Assembly: GCF_041395345.1 (NCBI RefSeq)
Contig: NZ_JAWLAR010000022.1
Location: 1 to 64,000 of the forward strand
Direction of reading: 5' to 3'
DNA length: 64,000 bases
From: Dokdonella sp041395345
Lineage (GTDB): Bacteria; Pseudomonadota; Gammaproteobacteria; Xanthomonadales; Rhodanobacteraceae
Below the pieces are notes generated by a model. The model was not told the DNA's origin. It was given only the letters and a program-made list of their open reading frames with translations, and did not search any database. The translations under genes were made by a program, and so were the position numbers. Below are positions 33,344-42,349 of the stretch, in pieces (the first letter of the stretch is position 1; each line of letters opens with the position of its first letter).

Positions 33344-35230
33344 TCAGGAAGGACGCGCTGCAAACGGAAGGACCTCTGCTGAACTCTCGATGTCACGCAC
33401 CTCGAATTCCGGCAGAAGAGAATCAAGTATCCGGCGCAACTGCGGCTCATCGAATTCGCGAACCGCGAGTTCGGCTTGCTGCATCTGCATCGCGAGCAGG
33501 CTCCACGCCATCAGGCGCGGCTGCGCCAGGTAGATTTTCGCGTGGGTCGTTGCCTGGTAGTTCTCGAGCGGGTGGAACAGCTCTTCGAACAGTTTCTCGC
33601 CAGCACGCAAACCCGTATAGGCGATCTCGATGTCACGGCCGGGCTGCTTGCCGGCAAGCAGGATCATCTGTTCGGCCAGGTACGAAATCTTGACCGGCTC
33701 GCCCATGTCGAGGGCGAAGATCTCGCCGCCCTTGCCGAGCACGCTGGCCTGCAGGATCAGCTGACAGGCTTCGGGAATGGTCATGAAGTAGCGCGTGATC
33801 TCAGGGTGAGTCACCGTGACCGGCCCGCCCTTGCGTATCTGCTCGCGAAACAGCGGAACCACGGAGCCGGCAGAATCAAGCACGTTTCCGAATCTTACCG
33901 TGATGAACCGGGTGTTCGACTGGGTTGCAAGGTTCTGGCAATAGATTTCCGCTGCGCGCTTGCAGGCACCCATGATGCTGCTCGGATTGACGGCCTTGTC
34001 GGTGGAAATCAGCACGACGCTTTCAGCACCGTGGCGATCGGCGGCCTGCGCGACCACTTGCGTACCCAGCACGTTGTTGCGGAACGCTTCGCGCAGCTGC
34101 TCCTGCAGCAAGGGGACATGCTTGTAGGCAGCGGCGTGAAAGACCACCTGGGGCCGCGCCACCGCGAAGACCCGCTCGCAGCCAGGCTGGTCTCCACAGT
34201 CACCAATCCGCGCGTCAAGCAGCAGATCGGGAAATTCCCGCCGCAGTTCCTGCTCGATTCGATAGAGGTTGTATTCGGACAACTCAAGAATGGTCAACGC
34301 CGATGCACCGAGGCGGGCGACCTGACGGCACAATTCCGATCCGATCGAACCTCCGCCGCCAGTCACCAGGACGCGCTTGCCGGAGATCCCGGTCCGAATC
34401 GATGTCCAGTCGAGCTGCACCTGCTCGCGCCCAAGCAGGTCCTCGATGGCCACTTCCTTCAGTTCACCGAAACTCGAGCGTCCGGCCACGACATCAGCCA
34501 GTCGGGGCATGGTCCGGAATGGCAGGCCGGTCTGCTCGCACAAGCCCACCACGCGCTGCATCTGCGGGCTGGTCGCCGAGGGCATGGCGATAAGCAGCAT
34601 CTGCGCTGCGGTTTCGCGCGAGAGCTCGGGCAACTGTTCGAGATTGCCCAGCACCGGCACACCATGGATGCGTGCGCCGCGGATCTGCTGGTTGTCGTCG
34701 AGGATGCCCACCAGGCGGTATCGATTCTCGCGTACGAGGCCACGCACCAGCGTGTCTCCGGCGCGACCTGCACCGAGCACAAGAACGCGCATCGCCGGCG
34801 AACGCGAGAGAAAATCGAGCCGGCTGTCCTTCCAGTAGCGATAGGCCAGTCGCGGCAGTCCCAGCAGGACCGCGAGAACCGGCGGATACACCAGCAGAAC
34901 CGTACGCGGCACGGTGGCCAGGCGATTATAGAGAAACAGGGTGATGGCGATGGCCAGCGCACCGAGGGTCGCCGCGCGAAGGATGTTCCACAGGTCTGGC
35001 AGGCTGGCGAACCGCCACAACCCCTTGTACAGACCAGTCATCCAGAAGATCGAACCTTGAGCAGCCAGCACCAGCCAGACCTCGGGACCGAACAGGCCGA
35101 GTTCCGGGCGCTCCGCCTCGAACGACCACCGAAATGACGTGATGGCGGTCCAGGTCAGCCAGACCATCGTCAGATCGTGGACGACCACGGCGAGGCGGGG
35201 ATGGATCTTGGCGATGACTTTGTTGATCAC
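33344..35230 (-). CDS. CapD/WbpM-like membrane nucleotide-sugar 4,6-dehydratase
   Basis: 628 residues from a GTG that overlaps the stop of the glycosyltransferase gene. The first 120 residues hold about four membrane helices. A first Rossmann domain has V-L-V-L-G-A-G-R-A-G near 145. The catalytic SDR domain has V-L-V-T-G-G-G-G-S-I-G-S-E near 288. The usual active-site Tyr is replaced by Met in S-T-D-K...I-M-G-A-C-K, the Ser-Met-Lys arrangement of WbpM/PglF UDP-GlcNAc 4,6-dehydratases. It would start synthesis of an amino-deoxy sugar for O-antigen, capsule or protein glycans at the inner membrane. Confidence 0.92.
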   Translation of the reverse strand: MINKVIAKIHPRLAVVVHDLTMVWLTWTAITSFRWSFEAERPELGLFGPEVWLVLAAQGSIFWMTGLYKGLWRFASLPDLWNILRAATLGALAIAITLFLYNRLATVPRTVLLVYPPVLAVLLGLPRLAYRYWKDSRLDFLSRSPAMRVLVLGAGRAGDTLVRGLVRENRYRLVGILDDNQQIRGARIHGVPVLGNLEQLPELSRETAAQMLLIAMPSATSPQMQRVVGLCEQTGLPFRTMPRLADVVAGRSSFGELKEVAIEDLLGREQVQLDWTSIRTGISGKRVLVTGGGGSIGSELCRQVARLGASALTILELSEYNLYRIEQELRREFPDLLLDARIGDCGDQPGCERVFAVARPQVVFHAAAYKHVPLLQEQLREAFRNNVLGTQVVAQAADRHGAESVVLISTDKAVNPSSIMGACKRAAEIYCQNLATQSNTRFITVRFGNVLDSAGSVVPLFREQIRKGGPVTVTHPEITRYFMTIPEACQLILQASVLGKGGEIFALDMGEPVKISYLAEQMILLAGKQPGRDIEIAYTGLRAGEKLFEELFHPLENYQATTHAKIYLAQPRLMAWSLLAMQMQQAELAVREFDEPQLRRILDSLLPEFEVRDIESSAEVLPFAARPS

Positions 35231-36336
35231 GATCCGTTGATCCGTCGTTTTCCGAGACAGTAGCGCTTGCCGAAAATCCAGGCCACGACCGCAAGTGCAT
35301 AGACGGCCAGCATGGCCTGGCTTCCCTGAACCTTCCCGCTCAAGTTTCCGGCATGCGCATTCAGTGCGCCACACCAGTACAAGGCTGGCAATACAACCAG
35401 CAGATTCCAGCCCATATACAGGCCAACCGTGCCCTTGTGGCTGAATCCGGAACGCACCAGCCACTGATAAAGGTGTTCGCGGTGCGCACTATACCAACGT
35501 CGGCCACTGAGCATCCGTGAAAGCAGCGTGCAGGTGCTGTCGACCATGAAGGCCGAAACCGCTATCAGTCCCGCCATCCAGAGTGCGGGTGTGGCCGCGA
35601 TTTGCCAGCCGATGGCGACGGCGACCAGCAGTCCGACGACGCCGCTGCCGACATCGCCCATGAAGATTCGCGCATGCGGGAAATTGAAAGGAAGAAATCC
35701 GAGCGTGGCCGCCGCAAACAGGGCGATCGTCCATGCAGCGTCACCGCGGCCCGCCTGCGCGCAGATCCAGGCCAGCACGACAAGGACGAACACCGCCTGG
35801 CAGGCCAGCAGGCCATTGATGCCGTCCATGAAATTGTGCAGGTTGATCGACCAGACGACGGCCACGCAACAAACCAGCATGGCGGCCGCCATCCAGCCAG
35901 CGGCCGGATTCGCCGCCCATTCTGCAGCAAGCAGGAGGAGTGCCGGCAAGCCGAGCAGGACCGCGGCCGCCCAATGCGCGCCCAGGCGCAATCCCGCACC
36001 GAGGCCACGGTGGTCATCGATCCAGCCAACGATCGCGACCAGCGAGATCGCTGCAATCAACATCAATAACGCTGAGGGACCCCAATGGACCTGGCTCTCG
36101 CCCCAGTTCAGGGAACCGTCCAGCGCAAATCCCTGGAGTACCAGTCCCGCCACTACCGAAATCACGATCCCGATGCCCCCACCCCTCGGCGTCGGCAGGT
36201 CATGCGATCGCCTCCGGCCAGGATGATCGATCAGTTGACGACGGTGTGCGTAGCCGATGCTCAACCCGGTCAGACAGGCCGAAAGCAGAACGAAAGCCGG
36301 TAGCAGGGCGAACCAGGCAGCATCGATGCCCTGCAT
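35227..36336 (-). CDS. WecA/MraY-type undecaprenyl-phosphate sugar-phosphate transferase
   Basis: 369 residues from the ATG at 36336, with roughly ten membrane segments. Family motifs are H-D-L-P-T-P-R-G-G-G-I-G near 48, D-D-H-R-G-L near 107, N-L-H-N-F-M-D-G-I-N-G near 165 and F-M-G-D-V-G-S near 225, holding the catalytic aspartates. H-R-E-H-L-Y-Q is the late His-rich cytoplasmic loop. It loads a sugar-1-phosphate onto undecaprenyl phosphate, starting a lipid-linked glycan. Overlap with the CapD-like gene by four bases suggests that dehydratase makes its donor. The lapB stop is four bases before its start. Confidence 0.92.
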   Translation of the reverse strand: MQGIDAAWFALLPAFVLLSACLTGLSIGYAHRRQLIDHPGRRRSHDLPTPRGGGIGIVISVVAGLVLQGFALDGSLNWGESQVHWGPSALLMLIAAISLVAIVGWIDDHRGLGAGLRLGAHWAAAVLLGLPALLLLAAEWAANPAAGWMAAAMLVCCVAVVWSINLHNFMDGINGLLACQAVFVLVVLAWICAQAGRGDAAWTIALFAAATLGFLPFNFPHARIFMGDVGSGVVGLLVAVAIGWQIAATPALWMAGLIAVSAFMVDSTCTLLSRMLSGRRWYSAHREHLYQWLVRSGFSHKGTVGLYMGWNLLVVLPALYWCGALNAHAGNLSGKVQGSQAMLAVYALAVVAWIFGKRYCLGKRRINGS

Positions 36337-36340
36337 TCGA

Positions 36341-37513
36341 CTACTCGCCAACCACGCTGTGGATGGGCCTGACCGTGCTCCAGTTCTTGCAGCTCGGACA
36401 CTGCCAGTGATGCGCCTTGGCACCGAAACCGCAACGCGTGCAGCGGTACATGGCCTGCCCCTCCAGCAACTTCCGGGTCAGGTCGCGCTGGATCAGCAGA
36501 CTTTCCCGGGCCTCGTCGCGGGCGGTGTGAAGATTGGCGTCGATCAGGGCGACCAGGGCTCGCACAGACGGACGCTGGTGCAACTGGCGGGTCAGGAATT
36601 CGACGGCAGCCTTCTCGCCCTGGGTCCTGCTGTAGAGACTGGCCAGTGCCAGCACCGGCGAAACGCCCTGATAGCGCTCGGTCATGTTGAGCAGGAATTC
36701 TTCCGCTCGCTGCATGCATTGGGCCTTGGCATAGCAATCGAGCAACGGCGACAGGATTTCCGGCACATAGTCGACATCGAGGTCGGCGACATGCTCGAAG
36801 GCCTTGATGGCAGCGTCGAGATTGTCATTGGCAGCTTCGATATGACCACGAATCATGCTCGCCCGTACGCAATCAGGCTCGGCATCGAGGGCTGCTGCAA
36901 GGCATTCCTTGGCGCGCTTCCAGTCGCGGGCTGCGCGCGCCTGCTCGGCAAGCTCGCAATGGAACTGGGCGATCATGGCGCCACAGGACTCGCCGGTGGC
37001 CGCCTCCAGCCGGGTGGCGTTTTCGATGGCCTTGTTCCAGTCACGTTCATGCTGGTAAATCGACACCAGATGGGTCAATGCGGAAGGCGCAAGCGCGTTC
37101 ATCGAAACCAGATCGGTAAACAGGGTCTCGGCTCGATCAAGCAGGCCGGCGCGCATGTAGTCTTCGCCAAGCTCGAGCAGAGCCACTGTCTTTTCTTCGT
37201 CACTCAGGCTTGGCCGTGCGATGAGATTCTGGTGCACGCGGATGGCCCGGTCGACCTCGCCCCGGCGTCGGAACAGGTTACCCAGTGCAAGATGCGTTTC
37301 AACCGTATCGCGGTTGTACTCGGCGAGCTTCAGGAAGACTTCGATGGCCTTGTCCTGCTGCTCGTTGAGCAGGTAGTTCAGGCCGCGGAAGTAGTTGCTG
37401 GAAAGCTCGCTGACACGCGCGCCCGAGGTGCGCTCACTTCCACGCCGGGCCACGTACCAGCCGGAGAAAGCGGCAACAGGCAGCAACAGGAAAAGCAGGG
37501 AGAGTTCGCTCAT
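36341..37513 (-). CDS. lapB: LPS assembly protein B (YciM)
   Basis: 390 residues, matching E. coli LapB. Residues 4-20 are a membrane anchor, followed by about nine TPRs from residue 38. The C-terminal rubredoxin-type knuckle carries Cys358, Cys361, Cys372 and Cys375. LapB recruits LpxC for FtsH degradation and so sets LPS synthesis. The ATG overlaps the lapA stop (ATGA), the usual arrangement. It is followed closely by glycan genes, so LPS control and surface sugar synthesis share a transcript. Confidence 0.95.
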   Translation of the reverse strand: MSELSLLFLLLPVAAFSGWYVARRGSERTSGARVSELSSNYFRGLNYLLNEQQDKAIEVFLKLAEYNRDTVETHLALGNLFRRRGEVDRAIRVHQNLIARPSLSDEEKTVALLELGEDYMRAGLLDRAETLFTDLVSMNALAPSALTHLVSIYQHERDWNKAIENATRLEAATGESCGAMIAQFHCELAEQARAARDWKRAKECLAAALDAEPDCVRASMIRGHIEAANDNLDAAIKAFEHVADLDVDYVPEILSPLLDCYAKAQCMQRAEEFLLNMTERYQGVSPVLALASLYSRTQGEKAAVEFLTRQLHQRPSVRALVALIDANLHTARDEARESLLIQRDLTRKLLEGQAMYRCTRCGFGAKAHHWQCPSCKNWSTVRPIHSVVGE

Positions 37514-37797
37514 GCGTCGCCAACAGGATTGCCGCCGGTAGACAGTTCGGCCCTGGATTCGCCAAGCATGCGCTTGCAACGACGCAATTCGCTTCGCAGC
37601 CGCCGCACCCGCAAGAACCAGACCAGCAAGCCGCCAAGCACCCAGCCCAGCAGCAGGGCCGCCAGCAGTGCCGCACCCTTGGGCAGCTGCAGCTCGGCCA
37701 GATAGAAATCGAACTGGATACGCTCGGAGTTCAGGGCACCAAAGGTCGCGCCAAAAGCGACCGAAATCAGGATCATCACCACCACGCCAAGTCGCAT
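37510..37797 (-). CDS. lapA: LPS assembly protein A-domain protein (YciS)
   Basis: 95 residues from the ATG at 37797, with GGAG nine bases upstream. Two membrane helices (about 1-20 and 40-62) flank the conserved N-x-x-x-I-x-F-D-F-Y loop, followed by a charged cytoplasmic tail, as in DUF1049/LapA. It works with LapB in LPS homeostasis. The stop overlaps the lapB start. It follows ihfB at a distance of 200 bases on the same strand. Confidence 0.93.
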   Translation of the reverse strand: MRLGVVVMILISVAFGATFGALNSERIQFDFYLAELQLPKGAALLAALLLGWVLGGLLVWFLRVRRLRSELRRCKRMLGESRAELSTGGNPVGDA

Positions 37798-37997
37798 GAC
37801 CAACGTCTCCAGGGGAGATTCGCCAATCGGCGAGTCTATCAGGCTGCTGAAATTCCAATCAGTCGGCGCGATGCGGCGGCGAAAGGAGCCTCAGCTGCTC
37901 GTCTACCGCATGCAAATTGCGCTTTTCCACTCCTTCTGCCCTGCTTCGCGGTCGTCTGAGCGCACTACAACAGCCTGCAAGGGTGTACCGAGGAAAA

Positions 37998-38309
37998 TCA
38001 GTGGGCGTTGTCCGTGGAAACGTGGCGCTTGCCGCCGTTTACGCGCTCACGCAATTCCTTGCCGGGCTTGAAGTGTGGCACATGTTTGCCGGGCAAGGCG
38101 ACCGCGTCGCCGGTCTTCGGATTTCGTCCCATGCGCGGTGGTCGAAAGTGCAATGAAAAGCTGCCAAATCCGCGAATTTCGATACGATCGCCATTGGACA
38201 GTGCGTGCGTCATCTGTTCCAGCATGCTCTTCACAGCCAACTCGACATCATTGGCCGCCAGATGTTGCTGGCGCGCGGAAAGTGCCTCGATCAGTTCGGA
38301 TTTGGTCAT
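37998..38309 (-). CDS. ihfB: Integration host factor subunit beta
   Basis: 103 residues from the ATG at 38309. The HU/IHF fold has M-T-K-S-E-L-I-E near the start and the DNA-intercalating arm R-P-P-R-M-G-R-N-P-K-T-G at about 62-73, with G-K-H-V-P-H-F-K-P-G-K-E-L-R at the end. These are beta-subunit features. With IHF-alpha it bends DNA for transcription and replication. It sits 103 bases downstream of rpsA behind a strong hairpin, the same order as in E. coli. Confidence 0.95.
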   Translation of the reverse strand: MTKSELIEALSARQQHLAANDVELAVKSMLEQMTHALSNGDRIEIRGFGSFSLHFRPPRMGRNPKTGDAVALPGKHVPHFKPGKELRERVNGGKRHVSTDNAH

Positions 38310-38330
38310 CGCTGGTCGCACAGTTGTCGG

Positions 38331-38364
38331 AACAAAGAAGTGCCCACCACCTCCGTGGTGGGCA
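38331..38364 (-). terminator. Hairpin between rpsA and ihfB, terminator or attenuator
   Basis: TGCCCACCAC and GTGGTGGGCA form a perfect 10-bp stem with a 4-base loop at 38341-38364. On the minus strand it is followed by CTTCTTTGTT, a partial T-run. It probably terminates part of rpsA transcription and lets some pass to ihfB. Confidence 0.75.
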
Positions 38365-38412
38365 CCATGGATTCAATGACAGATCCAATGCAACGATTCT
38401 GCCATCCCGCTA

Positions 38413-40107
38413 TTACTCGCGGTTGAACTTCTCTTTGAGCAAGGCACCGAGCTGTGTGGTCGCACCGGTCGAACCCTGATAGTCGTCAAGTACGGATTGC
38501 AACTCTTCCTCGTCCTTGGCGCGAATCGACAGTTGCAATACACGGCCCTTGCGATCCATGCCGATGAACTTGGCTTCAACCGGATCACCCACTTTGAAAT
38601 GCAGGGTCGCGTCGTCAACGCGCTCCTTGGCGATGTCGTTGGCGCGCAGATAGCCTTCGATGCCTTCACCGATATCCACGGTGACTCCCTTGGCATCCAC
38701 TTCCCTGACGGTTCCGTTGAGGATGCTGCCGCGCGGATTGTTGGCCATGAACTGACCGAACGGATCCTGCTCGAGCTGCTTGATGCCCAGCGAAATGCGC
38801 TCGCGCTCCGGATCGACGGCGAGAACGACCGCCTCGATATCGTCGCCCTTCTTGAAGTTGCGCACGAGGTCTTCGCCAGCCGCTGCCCAGGAGATGTCGG
38901 ACAGGTGGACCAGGCCATCGATGCCGCCATCGAGACCGATGAAGATACCGAAATCGGTGATCGACTTGATCTGACCCGACACCTTGTCGCCCTTCTTGAA
39001 GATGGCGGCAAAGGCTTCCCACGGATTGGCGCGGGTCTGCTTGATGCCGAGCGAGATGCGACGACGCTCTTCATCGACGTCGAGGACCATGACTTCAACG
39101 TCGTCGCCTACCTGCACGACCTTGGCCGGGTTGACGTTCTTGTTGGTCCAGTCCATTTCGGAAACGTGGACCAGGCCTTCGACGCCGGCTTCGAGTTCGA
39201 CAAAGCAGCCGTAATCGGTCACGTTGGAAACCTTGCCGACGGCCTTGGTGCCGCTCGGGTAACGGCGGCTGATGGCGACCCAGGGATCTTCGCCGAGCTG
39301 CTTGAGGCCGAGGCTGACGCGATTGCGCTCGCGATCGAACTTGAGCACGCGGACGTCCAGCTCGTCGCCGACATTGACGACTTCGCTCGGATGACGCACG
39401 CGCTTCCAGGCCATGTCGGTGATATGCAACAGGCCGTCGATACCACCGAGGTCGACGAATGCGCCGTAGTCGGTGAGGTTCTTGACGACGCCCTTGACGA
39501 CGGCATTTTCCTGCAGGCGATCGAGCAGCTGTTCGCGCTCGACGCTGAATTCGCTTTCGACAACAGCGCGGCGCGAGACCACGACGTTGTTGCGCTTGCG
39601 ATCAAGCTTGATGATCTTGAACTCGAGCTCCTTGCCTTCCAGGTAGGAAGGATCGCGGACCGGACGCACGTCGACCAGGGAACCGGGCAGGAATGCGCGG
39701 ACGTCCTTGATGTCGACGGTGAAACCGCCCTTGACCTTGCCGGAGATGCGACCGATGACGCTCTCGTTGGCAGTATGCGTTTCTTCCAGTTCGTCCCAGA
39801 CGAGAGAGCGCTTGGCCTTCTCGCGCGAGAGCATGGTCTCGCCGAATCCGTTTTCGATGGAGTCGAGGGCGACCTTGACCTCGTCACCCACTTCAATTTC
39901 CAGCTCACCTTCTTCGTTGCGGAACTGCTCGATCGGAACAATGCCTTCGGACTTGAGACCGGCATTGATGACGACGACGTCGGAACGAATTTCCACAACA
40001 GTGCCAAGAACGATCGATCCCGGCTTGAGGTTGGCGATCGACTGGCTCTGCTCGAACATCTCGGCAAAGCTTTCGGTCATCGCGGTTTCGGCAACACTTG
40101 CGTTCAT
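38413..40107 (-). CDS. rpsA: 30S ribosomal protein S1
   Basis: 564 residues from the ATG at 40107; the ATG at 40080 (M-T-E-S-F-A) would give 555, nearer the E. coli N-terminus. Six S1 OB-fold domains follow, each with the G-x-V-x-x-x-x-x-F/Y-G-x-F-V pattern, spaced 70-90 residues apart. S1 binds mRNA leaders on the 30S subunit and in E. coli represses its own mRNA. Neither start has a good Shine-Dalgarno sequence, which is normal for rpsA. Upstream lies a structured leader right after cmk; downstream is ihfB. Confidence 0.96.
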   Translation of the reverse strand: MNASVAETAMTESFAEMFEQSQSIANLKPGSIVLGTVVEIRSDVVVINAGLKSEGIVPIEQFRNEEGELEIEVGDEVKVALDSIENGFGETMLSREKAKRSLVWDELEETHTANESVIGRISGKVKGGFTVDIKDVRAFLPGSLVDVRPVRDPSYLEGKELEFKIIKLDRKRNNVVVSRRAVVESEFSVEREQLLDRLQENAVVKGVVKNLTDYGAFVDLGGIDGLLHITDMAWKRVRHPSEVVNVGDELDVRVLKFDRERNRVSLGLKQLGEDPWVAISRRYPSGTKAVGKVSNVTDYGCFVELEAGVEGLVHVSEMDWTNKNVNPAKVVQVGDDVEVMVLDVDEERRRISLGIKQTRANPWEAFAAIFKKGDKVSGQIKSITDFGIFIGLDGGIDGLVHLSDISWAAAGEDLVRNFKKGDDIEAVVLAVDPERERISLGIKQLEQDPFGQFMANNPRGSILNGTVREVDAKGVTVDIGEGIEGYLRANDIAKERVDDATLHFKVGDPVEAKFIGMDRKGRVLQLSIRAKDEEELQSVLDDYQGSTGATTQLGALLKEKFNRE

Positions 40108-40191
40108 GTAGTTATCCAGAGGAGACAACAGGCCGCAATCAAGGCGTGGCACTCTGGCTCACGCAACGTCGATTTCGACCCACCTGTCGAG

Positions 40192-40256
40192 GGCGTGCAA
40201 ACACGCACACCGTGAATTACCGGCACGAATGCCGGACCGTTTCCCTTTTGCACGCC
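40192..40256 (-). promoter_or_regulatory. Structured rpsA leader: nested inverted repeats
   Basis: On the minus strand GGCGTGCAAA (40256-40247) pairs perfectly with TTTGCACGCC (40201-40192). Inside this 45-base interval is a second perfect stem, CCGGCA-TTCG-TGCCGG (40235-40220). The element starts two bases after the cmk stop and ends 84 bases before the rpsA ATG at 40107. S1 autoregulates through a folded leader in E. coli, so a similar role here is plausible but inferred. Confidence 0.6.
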
Positions 40257-40257
40257 T

Positions 40258-40938
40258 TCAGGCTGGACGAACCACCGAGAGCACCGCAGCGACTACGCCA
40301 GCGACCGGAATACCTGTGGTATCGATCGTCAGAGCATCCACTGCAGGTCTGAGCGGAGCCACCGTTCTGGAGGCATCGCGCTCGTCGCGCGCCTGTATCT
40401 CGCGCAAAAGGGCGGCAAGGGTAACATTCAACCCCTTATCCTTCAACTGCTTATAGCGCCTTCGCGCCCTTTCCTCGGCACTCGCGGTAAGGAATACCTT
40501 GTGCCCGGCATCCGGGAATATCACGGTACCCATGTCGCGTCCGTCCGCGACCAGGCCAGGAGCCTTGCGAAAGCCTCTCTGCTTCTCGAAAAGGGCGCGC
40601 CGAACGCCCGGAAAGGCGGCAATGGCGGAGGCTGCGGCGCCTGCCGTTTCGGTTCGCAATTCATCGGTCGCGTCATGGCCGTTGACGATGACCCTCGTCT
40701 CCCCCCCTTCGGCGGGGACCCGAAAGCGGATCTTCGTCGTCTCGGCACAGCGGCTGACGGCGTCTTCGTCCGACAGGTCCAGCCCCTCGGCACCTGCGGC
40801 GTAGCCGACTGCCCGGTACAGGGCACCGGAGTCCAGCAGGTGCCAGCCCAGTTGCTCGGCCACCAGTTGACTGATCGTGCCCTTGCCCGAGCCCGAAGGG
40901 CCGTCAATGGTCAAAACGGGAACAGGTTTGTTCGGCAT
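40258..40938 (-). CDS. cmk: Cytidylate kinase
   Basis: 226 residues from the ATG at 40938, the usual length. P-loop G-P-S-G-S-G-K-G-T at 13-21; D-S-G-A-L-Y-R-A-V at 35-43; the CMP-binding G-R-D-M-G-T-V-I-F-P-D-A near 130, and the lid R-A-R-R-R-Y near 158. It phosphorylates CMP and dCMP. The longer open frame overlaps aroA and is not used. It is followed by the rpsA leader, as in many gammaproteobacteria. Confidence 0.96.
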   Translation of the reverse strand: MPNKPVPVLTIDGPSGSGKGTISQLVAEQLGWHLLDSGALYRAVGYAAGAEGLDLSDEDAVSRCAETTKIRFRVPAEGGETRVIVNGHDATDELRTETAGAAASAIAAFPGVRRALFEKQRGFRKAPGLVADGRDMGTVIFPDAGHKVFLTASAEERARRRYKQLKDKGLNVTLAALLREIQARDERDASRTVAPLRPAVDALTIDTTGIPVAGVVAAVLSVVRPA

Positions 40939-41038
40939 GCCGGTCAGGAATTGGAATCTGGTGCTGATTGTAACGTCGTGGCATCGCCGATGTTGCTGAG
41001 GAATTGCATCATCTCCCGGTCGAACGGGGACGACGCAC

Positions 41039-42349
41039 TCAAACCGCCCGGATCGAAAAGCCGCTGCCATTGGCCAGATCGAAAAAGCCCGGAAACGAGG
41101 TGGCCACATTGGCGCAATCACCCACTTCCACTTCCCCGTCGGCGACAAGCCCGGCCACGGCGAAACTCATGGCCACGCGATGATCTCCGGCCGCTTCGAT
41201 GCGTCCGGAACCGATGGTGCCCCCGCGGATAAGTGCGCCATCGGCCTGTTCGCTGACTTCCACGCCCAATGCGGCCAGTCCGCGCGCCATGCTGGCAATG
41301 CGGTCGGACTCCTTGACCCGGAGCTCGCTCGCCCCGCTGATGCGGGTGCTGCCGGACGCGGCAGCCGCCGCCACGAACAGGATCGGAAACTCGTCGATCA
41401 TGTCCGCGACCAGGGCTTGCGGCACATCGATGCCGTGCAAGGGGGCATGCCGGATGCGCAGATCGGCCAACCTCTCCCCGCCCTGCTCGTGCGGATTCTG
41501 CTCGGTGATATCGGCGCCCATCATGCGCAGTGCTGCAAGCAGGCCGGTACGTCGGGGATTCACGCCCACCGAGCGCAGGAGCAAATCCGATCCAGGCACC
41601 AGGCTGGCAGCGACGATAAAGAACGCCGCCGATGAGAAATCCGCCGGAATCACGACATCGGTCGCGTCGAGCCGATGCCCGCCCTCGAGCCGGACCCGGC
41701 CGGGCGAAAATTCCACCGGCCAGCCAAACGCGGCCAGCATGCGCTCGCTGTAGTCCCGCGTCGGATGCGCTTCACGTACTTCGGTTGTTCCGCGGGCGTA
41801 GAGTCCCGCCAGCAGGATTGCCGATTTCACCTGTGCGCTGGCCACCTGCGGCGCATGCACCAGACCACGCATCGCCCTCCCGCCGTGAACCAGCAGCGGC
41901 GGGAAACCTCCCGGTTGCGCCTCGATGCTGGCGCCCATGGCACGCAGCGGTTCGATGACTCGACCCATGGGTCGCGCCGACAGCGAGGCGTCGCCGATCA
42001 GGGTGGTGTCAAACGCCTGTCCGGCGAGCAAGCCCGCAAGCAGACGCATGCCGGTACCGGCATTGCCGCAATCGATCGGCCCCGCGGGCACGGCGAGCCC
42101 GTGCAACCCTACACCGTGCACCCTTCGACGCCCGGGCGAAGGGGTTTCGATGTGCACGCCCATGCTGGCGAATGCCGCTGCCGTCGCAAGCGTGTCTTCG
42201 CCTTCCAGAAAACCTTCGATCTCGGAAACGCCCTCGGCCAGGCCAGCCAGCATGATCGCGCGATGCGAAACCGACTTGTCTCCGGGCACCCGAAGTTCAC
42301 CGCGGATGGGGCCGGCTCGGGTACTGGCCCAGTCCAGCCTCGCGCTCAC
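41039..42349 (-). CDS. aroA: 3-phosphoshikimate 1-carboxyvinyltransferase (EPSP synthase)
   Basis: 436 residues from the GTG at 42349, which overlaps the hisC stop (GTGA). Motifs: G-D-K-S-V-S-H-R-A at about 22-30 for shikimate-3-phosphate, N-A-G-T-G-M-R near 91, D-E-F-P-I-L and L-R-V-K-E-S-D-R-I near 345. It joins phosphoenolpyruvate to shikimate-3-phosphate, the sixth shikimate step. N-A-G-T-G-M-R is the class II-like variant of the usual N-A-G-T-A-M-R/T loop. It is in one coupled unit with pheA and hisC. Confidence 0.96.
   Translation of the reverse strand: MSARLDWASTRAGPIRGELRVPGDKSVSHRAIMLAGLAEGVSEIEGFLEGEDTLATAAAFASMGVHIETPSPGRRRVHGVGLHGLAVPAGPIDCGNAGTGMRLLAGLLAGQAFDTTLIGDASLSARPMGRVIEPLRAMGASIEAQPGGFPPLLVHGGRAMRGLVHAPQVASAQVKSAILLAGLYARGTTEVREAHPTRDYSERMLAAFGWPVEFSPGRVRLEGGHRLDATDVVIPADFSSAAFFIVAASLVPGSDLLLRSVGVNPRRTGLLAALRMMGADITEQNPHEQGGERLADLRIRHAPLHGIDVPQALVADMIDEFPILFVAAAAASGSTRISGASELRVKESDRIASMARGLAALGVEVSEQADGALIRGGTIGSGRIEAAGDHRVAMSFAVAGLVADGEVEVGDCANVATSFPGFFDLANGSGFSIRAV

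Noticed and set aside
33476..35137. 553-codon open frame on the plus strand
   Set aside because: Antisense shadow of the CapD-like gene, no domain pattern.
38497..40215. 572-codon open frame on the plus strand
   Set aside because: Exactly antisense to rpsA, with composition expected from the complement of S1 codons.
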